DNA of 64,000 nucleotides from positions 1-64,000 of the forward strand of contig NZ_JAPKNM010000117.1 of assembly GCF_026460985.1 (NCBI RefSeq), written 5' to 3'. This DNA comes from Sphingomonas sp. Lineage in GTDB: Bacteria > Pseudomonadota > Alphaproteobacteria > Sphingomonadales > Sphingomonadaceae. Shown here piece after piece: positions 48,721 through 57,086 of this stretch. Each line of letters starts with the position of its first letter. The first letter of the stretch is position 1. The position numbers and the translations under genes were made by a program. The notes beneath the pieces were generated by a model that had not been told where the DNA came from, did not search any database, and worked only from the letters and a program-made list of their open reading frames with translations.

Positions 48721-51285
48721 ATGAGTCAGTTCGCACGTTCGCCGGTCACCGCGGTGCTCGGCCCCACCAATACCGGCAAGACCCATCTCGCCGTCGAACG
48801 GATGTGCGGCCATGCCAGCGGCATGATCGGCTTCCCGCTGCGGCTGCTCGCGCGCGAGATCTACGACCGGGTGGTGAAGCTCAAGGGCGTGGAATCGGTC
48901 GGGCTGATCACCGGCGAGGAGAAGATCCTGCCGCCCAAGGCCCGCTGGCTGCTGTGCACCGCCGAGAGCATGCCGGTGGAGAGGGAAGTGGCGTTCGTCG
49001 GGCTCGACGAGGCGCAATTGGGCGCCGATCCCGAGCGGGGCCATGTCTTCACCGATCGGCTGCTGCGCGCGCGGGGGCGCGAGGAGACGATGATCCTCGG
49101 CTCGGACTCGCTCAAACCCATGCTCAAGGCCCTGGTCCCCGAAGCCGAGATCATCGGCCGGCCGCGCTTCTCGACCTTGAGCTATGCCGGCGCGAAGAAG
49201 CTCTCGCGCCTGCCCCGCCGCTCGGCGATCGTCGCCTTCTCGGCCGAGGAAGTCTATGCGGTGGCCGAGGCGCTGCGGCGGCTGCGCGGCGGCGCGGCGG
49301 TGGTGATGGGTGCGCTCTCCCCGCGCACGCGCAACGCCCAGGTCGCGATGTTCCAGGCCGGTGAGGTCGACTATCTCGTCGCCACCGACGCGATCGGCAT
49401 GGGATTGAACATGGACGTCAACCATGTCGCCTTCGCCAGCCTCGCCAAGTTCGACGGCCGCCGCCAGCGCCGCCTGACCGTTGCCGAGATGGCGCAGATC
49501 GCCGGGCGCGCGGGGCGGCACCAGCGCGACGGGACCTTCGGTGCGCTCCATGAGGAGGGCCCCAACGCCTTCACGCCCGAGGAAGTGCTGGCGCTCGAAG
49601 CGCATCAGGTGCCGCGGCTCGAACGGCTCTATTGGCGCGAGGGCGAGCCCGATCTGACCAGCATCGAGGCGCTGATCGCCAGCCTCGAGGCCAAGCCCAC
49701 GGCCGAAGTGCTGCGCGCCGCGCCCGAGGCGACCGACCTCGCGGTGCTCAAGCGGCTGGCCGAGGAGGATTGGGTGCGTGCGCGGGTGCGCTCGCCCAGG
49801 ATGGTCGCGCGGCTCTGGGCGGCGTGCGGGCTTCCCGACTTCCGCAAGCTCGGCGTCGATCCGCATGCGCGCTTCGTCGGGCGGCTGTTCGGGCATCTCT
49901 CCGAGAGCAACGGCCATGTCCCGCACCAATGGTTCGCCGACGAGATCGCGCGGCTCGACAATATGGGCGGCGACGTCGAGACGCTCGCCGGGCGGATCGC
50001 GGCGGCGCGCAGCTGGGCCTATATCGCGCACCGCGCCGACTGGCTGGAAGACCCGATCCACTGGGCCGAGCGCACCCGCGCGATCGAGGAGAAACTGTCC
50101 GACGCGCTCCACGCCAGCCTGACCCAGCGTTTCGTCGACAAGCGCACCACGGTGCTGCTGCGCCAGATCGGCGCGGACGCGTCGAACCTGCCGGTGACGA
50201 TCGGGCCCGAGGGCGAAGTGAGCGTCGAGGAGCATCCGCTCGGGCGGCTCGAGGGGTTCCGCTTCACCGTCCAGCCCGACGCGCGCGCCGCGGACAAGCG
50301 CATGCTGCTCGCGGCGGCGGAGAAGAGGCTGGCAGGGGAGTTCAGGAAGCGCGGCGTGGCGCTGGTGGAAGCTAGCGACGAGGAACTGCACTACACCCCC
50401 GTTCGCCCCCGGACTGGATCCGGGGTTGTCGAAGCGCCGTCCTTGAGCTCAGGAGAGAAGAAGAACTGCCCTTCGACAAGCTCAGGGCGAACGGGAGTGG
50501 TTTGGCGTGGTGTTCCGGTGGCGACGTTCCAGCCCGGTCCAAATCTCGTTCGCCCCCGGATCGTGCTCGATCGCGCGCTAGACGTACTCGATCCGCAGGC
50601 GCGCAATGCCGTGCAGGCGCGGCTGGAGGCGTGGTTCGCCGGGCAGGTCGCCCTCCATCTCCCTACGTTGGCGAAGCTCGACGCGGCGAGTCGCGATCCC
50701 GCGGCGGGCGGGCCACTGCGCGCGCTGGCGAACGCGCTGCTCGATGCCGGCGGGCTGCTTCCGCGCCGCGCCGCCGCCGCTCTGGTCGAGGCGCTCGACG
50801 GCGACGCCCGCAAGCGGCTGCGGACGATCGGGGTGACGATCGGCACGCTCGACCTGTTCGCGCCGGCCCTGCTCAAGCCCGGCGCCGCGCGCTGGCGGCG
50901 CGAGCTGATGGGGCTGGCGAACGCGCCGCCAGAGGGATCGACGGTGCTGGCGCGAAACGCGCCGGGCGCCGATCTCGTGCACGGCTTTCGCCCGTTGGGC
51001 GCGCAGGCGGTGCGCGTCGACCTGGTCGAGCGGATCGCCCGGGCGGCGCATGATGCGCGGCAGGGGCGGAAACCGTTCGCGCCCGATCCCGCGCTGGCGA
51101 CGTCGATCGGCCTCAAGCCCGAGACGATCGCGCGGCTGATGGCGCAGCTCGGCTTCAAGACCGCCAGGGCGCGCGACGGCGAACCGCAGCGCTGGATCTG
51201 GCAGGGCCTCGTGCCGGTCGCCAAGCCCAAGGCCGCGCCGACCGACAATGCCTTCGCCGTGCTCGCGGGGCTGCGCGGTGGCTGA
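48721..51285 (+). CDS. SUV3-like superfamily II helicase
   Basis: An 854-residue RNA/DNA helicase of the Suv3-type group common in alphaproteobacteria. Walker A GPTNTGKT (residues 14-21), DEAQ box (about 95-98), SAT-equivalent ILGSDSLK, and the motif VI region QIAGRAGR (about 259-266) are all present, followed by a long C-terminal region ending [13 protein letters not shown]. Residues about 560-592 are encoded by a family C-like palindrome inserted in frame (VRPRTGSG...CPSTSSGRTG), in a likely surface loop between domains, so activity is probably kept. It is coupled to the S4-domain gene by an eight-base overlap; S4, fdxA and carD follow, an order shared by sphingomonads. Confidence 0.9.
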   Translation: MSQFARSPVTAVLGPTNTGKTHLAVERMCGHASGMIGFPLRLLAREIYDRVVKLKGVESVGLITGEEKILPPKARWLLCTAESMPVEREVAFVGLDEAQLGADPERGHVFTDRLLRARGREETMILGSDSLKPMLKALVPEAEIIGRPRFSTLSYAGAKKLSRLPRRSAIVAFSAEEVYAVAEALRRLRGGAAVVMGALSPRTRNAQVAMFQAGEVDYLVATDAIGMGLNMDVNHVAFASLAKFDGRRQRRLTVAEMAQIAGRAGRHQRDGTFGALHEEGPNAFTPEEVLALEAHQVPRLERLYWREGEPDLTSIEALIASLEAKPTAEVLRAAPEATDLAVLKRLAEEDWVRARVRSPRMVARLWAACGLPDFRKLGVDPHARFVGRLFGHLSESNGHVPHQWFADEIARLDNMGGDVETLAGRIAAARSWAYIAHRADWLEDPIHWAERTRAIEEKLSDALHASLTQRFVDKRTTVLLRQIGADASNLPVTIGPEGEVSVEEHPLGRLEGFRFTVQPDARAADKRMLLAAAEKRLAGEFRKRGVALVEASDEELHYTPVRPRTGSGVVEAPSLSSGEKKNCPSTSSGRTGVVWRGVPVATFQPGPNLVRPRIVLDRALDVLDPQARNAVQARLEAWFAGQVALHLPTLAKLDAASRDPAAGGPLRALANALLDAGGLLPRRAAAALVEALDGDARKRLRTIGVTIGTLDLFAPALLKPGAARWRRELMGLANAPPEGSTVLARNAPGADLVHGFRPLGAQAVRVDLVERIARAAHDARQGRKPFAPDPALATSIGLKPETIARLMAQLGFKTARARDGEPQRWIWQGLVPVAKPKAAPTDNAFAVLAGLRGG
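50398..50495. repeat. REP-type palindrome inserted in frame in the helicase gene
   Basis: A 98-nt element with perfect 11-bp ends cccgttcgccc (50398-50408) and gggcgaacggg (50485-50495), and inner complementary ttgtcgaag (50426-50434) and cttcgacaa (50471-50479). The cttcgacaagctcagggcga block is a repeat I know to be frequent in sphingomonad genomes, and its translation (CPSTSSGRTG) marks similar insertions in other proteins. Confidence 0.82.
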
Positions 51286-51586
51286 CGGCGACAGCATCCG
51301 GCTCGATCGCTTCCTGTGGTTCGCGCGGCTGGCGAAGACGCGCAGCGCCGCGCAGGCGATCGCCGAGAAGGGCACCTTGCGCCTCGACGGGCGGCGGATC
51401 GAGCGCTCGGCGGCGGCGGTGCGCGTCGGCGCGATCATCGTCTTCCCGCTCTACGGCAAGGTCCGCGCGCTGCGCGTCGAGGCGCTGCCCAAGCGCCGCG
51501 GCCCTCCCGCGGAGGCAGCGCAGCTATATACCAGCCTCGAAATCATAGCCCCCAGAAACGTTGACGCCGCAGAGTCCGAGGCATAG
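51278..51586 (+). CDS. S4-domain RNA-binding protein, Hsp15 (HslR)-like
   Basis: A 102-residue protein starting GTG inside the helicase stop overlap. The S4 domain is [52 protein letters not shown] (about 7-58), followed by [24 protein letters not shown], which is the heat-shock protein 15 arrangement. Hsp15 binds free 50S subunits carrying nascent chains and helps recycle stalled ribosomes. The length is a little shorter than E. coli HslR. Translational coupling to the helicase suggests a shared RNA-related role. Confidence 0.88.
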   Translation: MADGDSIRLDRFLWFARLAKTRSAAQAIAEKGTLRLDGRRIERSAAAVRVGAIIVFPLYGKVRALRVEALPKRRGPPAEAAQLYTSLEIIAPRNVDAAESEA

Positions 51587-51633
51587 CAGGGGCCCGAGTC
51601 CAGACCTTTGCCGCTCAGGGGAGCCGACCTGCC

Positions 51634-51972
51634 ATGACCTATGTCGTCACCGACGCCTGCATCCGGTGCAAGTACATGGACTGTGTCGAGGTGTGTCCGG
51701 TCGACTGCTTCTACGAGGGCGAGAACATGCTCGTCATCAATCCCAGCGAATGCATCGACTGCGGCGTCTGCGAGCCCGAATGCCCGGCCGAGGCGATCCT
51801 GCCCGACACCGAGAACGGGCTGGAAAAGTGGCTCGAGCTCAACCGGACCTATTCGGAGGAGTGGCCCAACATCACCCAGAAGGGTGATGTCCCCGCCGAT
51901 GCCGACGCGCTAAAGGGCGAGGAAGGCAAGTTCGAGAAGTATTTCTCGGCGGCTCCCGGTACGGGAAGCTGA
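51634..51972 (+). CDS. fdxA: Ferredoxin FdxA, seven-iron type
   Basis: A 112-residue ferredoxin. Residues 1-60 carry the two cluster motifs: [14 protein letters not shown] (with the extra central cysteine typical of [3Fe-4S]/[4Fe-4S] FdxA) and [12 protein letters not shown]. The C-terminal extension ([21 protein letters not shown]) is normal for this alphaproteobacterial form. It is a low-potential cytoplasmic electron carrier. The start has GGGGAG at about nine bases. It lies 47 bases after the S4 gene, probably in one operon with the helicase. Its own stop is followed by a 252-bp gap leading to carD. Confidence 0.95.
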   Translation: MTYVVTDACIRCKYMDCVEVCPVDCFYEGENMLVINPSECIDCGVCEPECPAEAILPDTENGLEKWLELNRTYSEEWPNITQKGDVPADADALKGEEGKFEKYFSAAPGTGS

Positions 51973-52136
51973 TCCCGGCGCGCCGGCGGCGCGCATTGCC
52001 CACAAGAATCTTCGCCGCAGTGCACATAAATGCGCTGCAGCGATGACGTGCGGCTGGTAATTTTGTTGCAAGCGTGTTAAATAGACCGCGACGGGGGCGA
52101 TGAATCGCCCTTCCGCCCGGAGAAGCATACGTTGTT

Positions 52137-52196
52137 GTCCCGAACCGCCTGCCGGGCGCCGCGCGCGCCAGGGCCGACGCCGCAATCGTTCGGGAC
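52137..52196 (+). promoter_or_regulatory. Structured leader upstream of carD
   Basis: gtcccgaac (52137-52145) and gttcgggac (52188-52196) are perfect 9-base complementary arms enclosing a very GC-rich core. Upstream gggcgat-ga-atcgccc (52095-52110) is another hairpin. The region 51973-52224 otherwise has no gene. A -10-like TTAAAT at 52077 without a clear -35 may be the promoter. Confidence 0.4.
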
Positions 52197-52224
52197 CGGT
52201 TATTCACGGAAAGGTCTCTAGCAC

Positions 52225-52758
52225 ATGGCTGCCAAGGCGCTGTCCTTCGATGTCGGCGATTATGTCGTTTACCCCAAGCACGGCGTGGGCCGTGTTATCG
52301 AGCTGCAGAAATCCGAAATTGCGGGAATGCAGCTCGAGCTCTACGTGCTGCGCTTCGAAAAAGAGAAGATGACGCTGCGCGTGCCCACCAACAAGGCCGA
52401 GAGCGTCGGCATGCGCAAGCTGTCGAGCGACAAGACGCTCAAGGAAGCGCTCGAGACGCTCAAGGGCAAGCCCAAGGTCAAGCGCACCATGTGGTCGCGC
52501 CGCGCGCAGGAATATGAAGCGAAGATCAATTCGGGCGACCTCGTGTCGATCGCCGAAGTGGTCCGCGACCTGTTCCGCGCCGACGACCAGCCCGAGCAGA
52601 GCTATTCGGAGCGCCAGATCTTCGAAGCCGCCGCCTCGCGCCTCGCGCGTGAGCTCGCCGCGATGGAGGAGGTCGACGAGCCGACCGCGCTCGAGAAGAT
52701 CCTCGAGATCCTGCGCAAGGCCGCAGCGGTCTGGAACAAGGACAAGGTCCCGGCCTGA
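52225..52758 (+). CDS. carD: CarD-family transcriptional regulator
   Basis: A 177-residue regulator. The N-terminal RNA-polymerase-interacting domain starts FDVGDYVVYPKHGVGRVIELQKSEIAGMQLELYVLRFEKEKMTLRVP (about 8-55). The C-terminal helical domain follows (MWSRRAQEYEAKINSGDLVSIAEVVRDLFRADDQPEQSYSERQIFEAAASRLARELA). It binds the RNA-polymerase beta subunit and stabilises open promoters, including at rRNA genes. The length is normal for alphaproteobacteria. It has a long structured leader and a clear terminator, so it is probably monocistronic. Confidence 0.95.
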   Translation: MAAKALSFDVGDYVVYPKHGVGRVIELQKSEIAGMQLELYVLRFEKEKMTLRVPTNKAESVGMRKLSSDKTLKEALETLKGKPKVKRTMWSRRAQEYEAKINSGDLVSIAEVVRDLFRADDQPEQSYSERQIFEAAASRLARELAAMEEVDEPTALEKILEILRKAAAVWNKDKVPA

Positions 52759-52785
52759 GGGGCTCAGATCGGTGACTTTCGGCAA

Positions 52786-52817
52786 GGGGCGGACCGGCAA
52801 CGGCCGCCCCTTTTCCT
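52786..52817 (+). terminator. Rho-independent terminator after carD
   Basis: ggggcgg-a-ccg / cgg-ccgcccc (52786-52810) with a four-base loop, one bulged A, then ttttccttt. Good stem and T-tract 28 bases after the carD stop. Confidence 0.82.
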
Positions 52818-52869
52818 TTGCCGGGACATGGTGTATTGCGCAAGCAACACACAAGTTCGGGAGAAGGAA

Positions 52870-53589
52870 ATGCGTATGTTGCTGATCGTCGCATTGTTGC
52901 CGCTGGCCGCGTGCCAGTCGAACTGGGAGAAGCAGGGCCAGGCGGCGCAGGCCAGCGGGACCGGCGCCACGCGCAGCTTCGCGGCGAGCGGCTTCACCGG
53001 CGTCGAGCTCCGCGGCCCGGACGATGTCGACGTCAAGACCGGCCAGAACTTCTCGGTGACCGCCGAGGGCGACTCCAAGGTGCTCGACCAGCTCGACATC
53101 CGCGTCGTCGACGGCGCGCTGCGCGTCGGGCGCAAGGATTCGAAGGACCGCTGGTTCAACAGCGATCACGGCGCGCGCATCCATGTCGTGATGCCCAGGC
53201 TCACCGCCGCCTCGGTCTCCGGCTCGGGCGACCTGGGCGTCGACCGCGCCGAGGGCGATTTCGCCGGCGCGGTGGCCGGTTCGGGCAACCTCAACATCGC
53301 CGAGCTGCGCGCCAATGCCGCCGACCTCTCGATCGCCGGCTCGGGCGACCTCAACGTCGCCGGCAACGCCGCGAAGCTTTCCGCCTCGGTCGCGGGCTCG
53401 GGCGATATCGACGCGGTACGCCTGACCGCGACGAGCGCCGACGTGTCGATCGCCGGCTCGGGCAATGTCCGCGGGACGGTCAAGGGGCCGGCCTCGGTCT
53501 CGATCGTGGGATCGGGAGACGTCGAGTTGGGCGGCGGCGCCAAATGCACGGTCAGCTCGGTGGGCTCGGGCGAGGCGCGCTGCATCTAG
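52870..53589 (+). CDS. GIN-domain (DUF2807) lipoprotein
   Basis: A 239-residue lipoprotein. The signal MRMLLIVALLPLAAC has lipobox LAAC with the cysteine at residue 15. The mature part is a right-handed beta-helix-like GIN/auto-transporter-adhesin head domain made of ~20-residue turns with the recurring serine-glycine motif (VSGSGDLGVD, VAGSGNLNIA, IAGSGDLNVA, VAGSGDIDAV, IAGSGNVRGT, IVGSGDVELG). This gives six near-regular repeats. The function of GIN proteins is unknown; adhesion or envelope signalling has been suggested. The start follows GGAGAAGGAA. A second GIN gene follows 38 bases later, probably co-transcribed. Confidence 0.9.
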   Translation: MRMLLIVALLPLAACQSNWEKQGQAAQASGTGATRSFAASGFTGVELRGPDDVDVKTGQNFSVTAEGDSKVLDQLDIRVVDGALRVGRKDSKDRWFNSDHGARIHVVMPRLTAASVSGSGDLGVDRAEGDFAGAVAGSGNLNIAELRANAADLSIAGSGDLNVAGNAAKLSASVAGSGDIDAVRLTATSADVSIAGSGNVRGTVKGPASVSIVGSGDVELGGGAKCTVSSVGSGEARCI

Positions 53590-53627
53590 GGCTTGTCTGG
53601 GCGGGCGCGGCGGGCGAGTGTCGCGCG

Positions 53628-54314
53628 ATGCGATCGCTGCTCCTCGCCCCGCTCCTGCTGCTAACCGCCGCGGCGCCCGCGCAGGAGCGCGGCTTCATGG
53701 TCGGCAGCTTCGAGCGGCTCCGCGTCGAAGGGCCGTTCGAAGTCGAGGTCGTCACCGGCCCGCCCCGGGCCGTGGCGACCGGCGACCGCGTGGCGCTCGA
53801 TCAGGTCACCGTGCGCACCACTGGCGACACTCTGGTGGTGAGCGCGGGTCCGCTCGCCTGGGCGGGGCGCAAGGGGACGACGCTGCCGAAGCTGCGCGTG
53901 TCGGTGCCCGCATTGCGCGGAGTAGCACTCACCGGCGGCGCGCGGGTGCGGGCGGCGGAGATGCGCAGCGGCAGGGTCGAGCTCATGCTGACCGGCGGGG
54001 GAAGCCTGGACGTGGGCGGCATCAAGGCCGACGACCTGGTCGTGAGCCTCACCGGCACCGGCGCGATCACGCTCGCGGGCACCGCGGCGCGCGCCAGGAT
54101 ACGCAACTACGGCGCGGGATCGGTCGATGCCGGCGCGCTGATCGCGGGCGACGCGAACCTGACCTCCGAGAGCAGCGGCGACATCCGCATCCAGGCCCGC
54201 TACACCGCGCAGGCGACCGCCCTGGGCAGCGGCGGGATCAGCATCGCCGGCAAGCCCGAATGCACGCTGCGCGGCCCCGGGCCGATGACCTGCTCGGGGA
54301 CGATCCGGCGTTAG
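53628..54314 (+). CDS. GIN-domain (DUF2807) secreted protein
   Basis: A 228-residue protein with signal peptide MRSLLLAPLLLLTAAAPAQ. It carries a GIN head domain like its neighbour but more diverged: SFERLRVEGPFEVEVVTGPPRAV opens the fold, then turns VALTGGARVRA, LTGGGSLDVGG, LTGTGAITLAG, NYGAGSVDAG and GSGGISIAG. The two terminal cysteines (CTLRGPGPMTC) may form a disulfide; the first protein also ends in a cysteine pair. No lipobox. It lies in tandem with the GIN lipoprotein and is probably a duplicate specialised for soluble export. It is convergent with pdeM after nine bases. Confidence 0.87.
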   Translation: MRSLLLAPLLLLTAAAPAQERGFMVGSFERLRVEGPFEVEVVTGPPRAVATGDRVALDQVTVRTTGDTLVVSAGPLAWAGRKGTTLPKLRVSVPALRGVALTGGARVRAAEMRSGRVELMLTGGGSLDVGGIKADDLVVSLTGTGAITLAGTAARARIRNYGAGSVDAGALIAGDANLTSESSGDIRIQARYTAQATALGSGGISIAGKPECTLRGPGPMTCSGTIRR

Positions 54315-54323
54315 GTTCTCAAC

Positions 54324-54986
54324 CTAGGCCGCGAGCGGGAAGCGGAGCAGGCGGTCGTCGAGCGGCACCAGAGCCTGCGCGCCGCGGCCGACGGCGCGGA
54401 CGATCTCGGGATGGTGCGCGTCGAGCCCGCCGGTGAGCGATCCGAAGGCGGGCAGGATCAGCTTGCGCGCCGTGGCGACGAAGCAGCGGCGCGACACTTG
54501 CCGCCCGCGCATGCTGATCCGGAGCTTGGGATGGAAATGCCCGGAGAGCTCGGGTCGCGGATCGCCCGGCTCGGCCTCGTGGCGCAGGACCAGGCCGTCG
54601 ATCTCGGCCTCCTCGACGATGCTCCCGCCGCAATGATCGACCAGCAGCGAATCATGGTTGCCGGTGATCCAGTGCCAATCGACCCGGCCGGTCAGCGCCG
54701 TCAGCAGCGCGCGCGCGTCGTCGGGCAGGCGCTCGCAGCCGGCCGAATCGTGGAAGCTGTCGCCGAGGCACCAGAGTTCGCGCGCGTTCGTGCGGTCGAC
54801 CAGGGCCGCGAGCGCGGCGAGCGTCGCCAGCGAATCGTAGGGCGGCAGCATCTGCCCCTTGCTGGCGAACCAGCTGCCTTTCTCGAAGTGCAGGTCGGCG
54901 ACGAGCAGCGCCGACCGGGCGGGCCAGTAGAGCGCGCCTTCGACGAGCGCCTGGAACGCGTGACCGCCGAACGAAAGGGGAACCAT
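54324..54986 (-). CDS. pdeM: PdeM-like metallophosphoesterase
   Basis: A 220-residue calcineurin-like phosphoesterase of the ligase-associated DNA-damage-response type. Metal motifs in order are DLHFEKG (about 30-36), GDSFHD (about 75-80), GNHD (about 108-111) and GHFHPK (about 149-154). Usually it sits beside an ATP-dependent DNA ligase, a DEXH helicase and an exonuclease; none of these is in the window, so the set may be split here. It would cleave phosphodiester bonds in DNA or RNA. The start is the ATG after AAGGGGAACC on the minus strand; an ATG 12 codons upstream would add basic residues. Confidence 0.88.
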   Translation of the reverse strand: MVPLSFGGHAFQALVEGALYWPARSALLVADLHFEKGSWFASKGQMLPPYDSLATLAALAALVDRTNARELWCLGDSFHDSAGCERLPDDARALLTALTGRVDWHWITGNHDSLLVDHCGGSIVEEAEIDGLVLRHEAEPGDPRPELSGHFHPKLRISMRGRQVSRRCFVATARKLILPAFGSLTGGLDAHHPEIVRAVGRGAQALVPLDDRLLRFPLAA

Positions 54987-55064
54987 GTTCCGCCTATCCC
55001 GCCGGTGGGGCGGCGCTGTCAACCTGAACTGTCACCCCGGCGGAGTTGGATCGACACTCAAAAT

Positions 55065-55193
55065 CCTCCCCCGCCAGGGGGAGGTGGCGCCGAAGGCGTC
55101 GGAGGGGGAGGTAGCGATGACCTCTCCAACCGAGCGCAGTGATTCCGCCCCCTCCGTCATGCTTCGCATGCCACCTCCCCCTGGCGGGGGAGG
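55065..55193. repeat. Family B paired inverted repeat (copy 4)
   Basis: cctcccccgccagggggagg and cctccccctggcgggggagg at the ends. The small hairpins are cgcc-gaa-ggcg and catgc-ttc-gcatg. It lies between two minus-strand genes. A family C end (gtcaccccggcgg) abuts it at 55031, perhaps a remnant. Confidence 0.88.
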
Positions 55194-55228
55194 ATTGAAT
55201 GGCCTCCGCGCGACTGGAGTTTGTCCCC

Positions 55229-56653
55229 TCAGGCCGTCGCAGCCTCCGGCGCGTCGGCGAGTGCCATCGCGCCCAGCCGGTCGAGGATGCGCACCCAGGA
55301 GCGGATGCCCTTGTGGAAGCTGTTGAGGTCGTATTTCTCGTTGGGCGAGTGGATGTTGTCGTCGTTGAGCGCGAAGCCGACCATCACGCTGTCCATGCCC
55401 AGGATCGATCGGATCGAATTGACCACGGGGATCGAGCCGCCGCTGGCGAGGAGCGCGGACTTGCCCCATTCGGCGTCGAGCGCGGCGCGGGTGGCGGCGA
55501 GCGGCGGGCTGTCGCTCGACAGGCTGATCGCGCGCGATCCGCCGCGCACGTTGAATTCGGCCGAGCAATCCCCGGGCAGGCGGGTGCGGACATGCTCCTC
55601 GAACGCCGACCAGATTTGGTCAGGATCCTGCTCGCCGACCAGGCGGAAGCTCACCTTGGCATGGGCCTCGGCCGGGATGACGGTCTTGAAACCTTCGCCG
55701 ATATAGCCGCCCCAGATGCCGTTGATCTCGGCGGTCGGGCGCGCCCAGCTCTGCTCGAGCACGCCGACGCTCTTCTCGCCCGCGGGGAGGCTGAGGCCGA
55801 CATCGCTCAGGAACGCCTCGGCGTCGAAGCCGAGCGCGTCCCAGCTCTCGCGGACGTCCGGGCTGATCGGGCGCACGCCGTCGTAGAAGCCGGCAAGCGT
55901 GACGCGGCCGTCGGCGTCCTTGAGGTCGGCGAGGATGTTCGCGAGCACCTGGATCGGATTGCGCGCGGGACCGCCATAGAGGCCCGAATGCAAGTCGCGC
56001 GCGGGGCCGCGCACGGTGACCTGCCCGCCTGCCATGCCGCGCAGCCCGATGGTGAGCCCCGGCGTCGCGGTGTCCCACATCGACGTGTCGCAGATCAGCG
56101 CGAAGTCCGCCTTGAGCTCCTCGGCATTGGCGTGGAGGAACGGCTCGAGGCTCTCGGATCCCGATTCCTCCTCGCCCTCGAACAATATGGTGACGCGGAC
56201 GGGCAGCTTGCCGGCGGTCTCCTTCCAGGCGCGGCAGGCCTCGATGAAGGTGCGCAGCTGGCCCTTGTCGTCCGATGCGCCGCGGCCGACGATCGCCTTG
56301 GTGCCGTCGGCGCGCGTCTCGAGCACGGGATCGAACGGGTCGCGCTTCCAGAGTTCGAGCGGATCGACCGGCTGGACGTCGTAATGGCCGTAGAACAGCA
56401 CGTGCGGCGCGTCTTCGTCCTCTGGGCCGTCATGGTGCGCGACGACCATCGGGTGGCCGAGCGTCGGCGCGACGCGCGCGTCGAAGCCGAGCGCGGCGAG
56501 TTCGTCGGCGAGCTGCTGCGCGGCGGCCCGGCACTCGGCGGCATAGGCCGGATCGGTCGAGATCGAGGGCACGCGCATCAGCGCGAACAGGCGGTCTAGG
56601 CTCTGGTCGAGATGGGTCTCGACATAAGCGAGCGCGGCGGCGGAGTCGGTCAT
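55229..56653 (-). CDS. M20-family dipeptidase
   Basis: A 474-residue zinc peptidase of the M20 dipeptidase/CNDP-like group. Metal-ligand segments are VLFYGHYDVQPVDP (first His and following Asp), GRGASDDKGQLRTFIEA, GEEESGSESLEP (catalytic Glu pair) and ICDTSMWD. The dimerisation (lid) domain includes RDLHSGLYGG. It is cytoplasmic, of normal length, and should cleave dipeptides or related amides in peptide recycling. The start is the first ATG (MTDSAAALAYVE). The 433-bp gap upstream, to the divergent winged-helix gene, is unusually AT-rich. Confidence 0.92.
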   Translation of the reverse strand: MTDSAAALAYVETHLDQSLDRLFALMRVPSISTDPAYAAECRAAAQQLADELAALGFDARVAPTLGHPMVVAHHDGPEDEDAPHVLFYGHYDVQPVDPLELWKRDPFDPVLETRADGTKAIVGRGASDDKGQLRTFIEACRAWKETAGKLPVRVTILFEGEEESGSESLEPFLHANAEELKADFALICDTSMWDTATPGLTIGLRGMAGGQVTVRGPARDLHSGLYGGPARNPIQVLANILADLKDADGRVTLAGFYDGVRPISPDVRESWDALGFDAEAFLSDVGLSLPAGEKSVGVLEQSWARPTAEINGIWGGYIGEGFKTVIPAEAHAKVSFRLVGEQDPDQIWSAFEEHVRTRLPGDCSAEFNVRGGSRAISLSSDSPPLAATRAALDAEWGKSALLASGGSIPVVNSIRSILGMDSVMVGFALNDDNIHSPNEKYDLNSFHKGIRSWVRILDRLGAMALADAPEAATA

Positions 56654-57086
56654 GGCCGAGCGCTACGCCTCGACAAGCGGCGGGGCAAGGCGGGGCGGCC
56701 TCGGGATTGGTACCGACCGCATCGGTGCGTCGGCCGGGCGAAATCGCGGTTTCCGTGGCGACGGACGCCGATAGGAGCCGCGCCTATTCCCTATTGCCTG
56801 CGGCTGCTTGTGCGCCTGGCTGACGGGATATTGCTGTTTCAAAGCAACGACAAATGAGAGGTGCTGCATGCTATAGTTATTAAAGAATTAATTATAACTA
56901 ATGCAGTTTGTTAATTATTTATACGCTTGCGTAACGTTCGATGATGTTCGAACGTGATCGCGCGACTTAAACACGGAATAGTGAATTTATCTTTGCGTCA
57001 CCAGCATGCATCCTGAATCAAGTTGCATCAGGGTTGGCCCCAATGGTGCAGGCCCCGCTTCGGACGCACGCTGTCTCGGTTGAGTC
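56654..57086. other. Long AT-rich intergenic region with inverted repeats
   Basis: A 433-bp divergent gap whose middle (about 56860-57000) is strikingly AT-rich against its surroundings. It holds tagttat / ataacta (56874-56880, 56894-56900), the perfect palindrome listed separately, and two gcatc-containing direct repeats near 57010-57030. I see no gene. It is probably a regulatory region or a bent-DNA/nucleoid-protein site; horizontal origin is possible. Confidence 0.55.
56934..56955. promoter_or_regulatory. Perfect 8-bp inverted repeat upstream of the winged-helix gene
   Basis: acgttcga-tgatgt-tcgaacgt: 8-bp arms with a 6-base spacer, about 130 bp before the regulator start. It is a candidate autoregulatory operator. 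Confidence 0.45.

Noticed and set aside
50401..50561. gttcgcccccgga at 50401 and 50549 as a target-site duplication of the helicase insertion
   Set aside because: The copies are 148 bases apart, not a multiple of three, and the second encodes normal helicase residues; the match is probably chance.
56937..56950. gttc-gatgat-gttc as a LexA (SOS) box
   Set aside because: The alphaproteobacterial box has seven bases between the GTTC halves; here there are six, and the sequence is better explained as part of the acgttcga/tcgaacgt palindrome.
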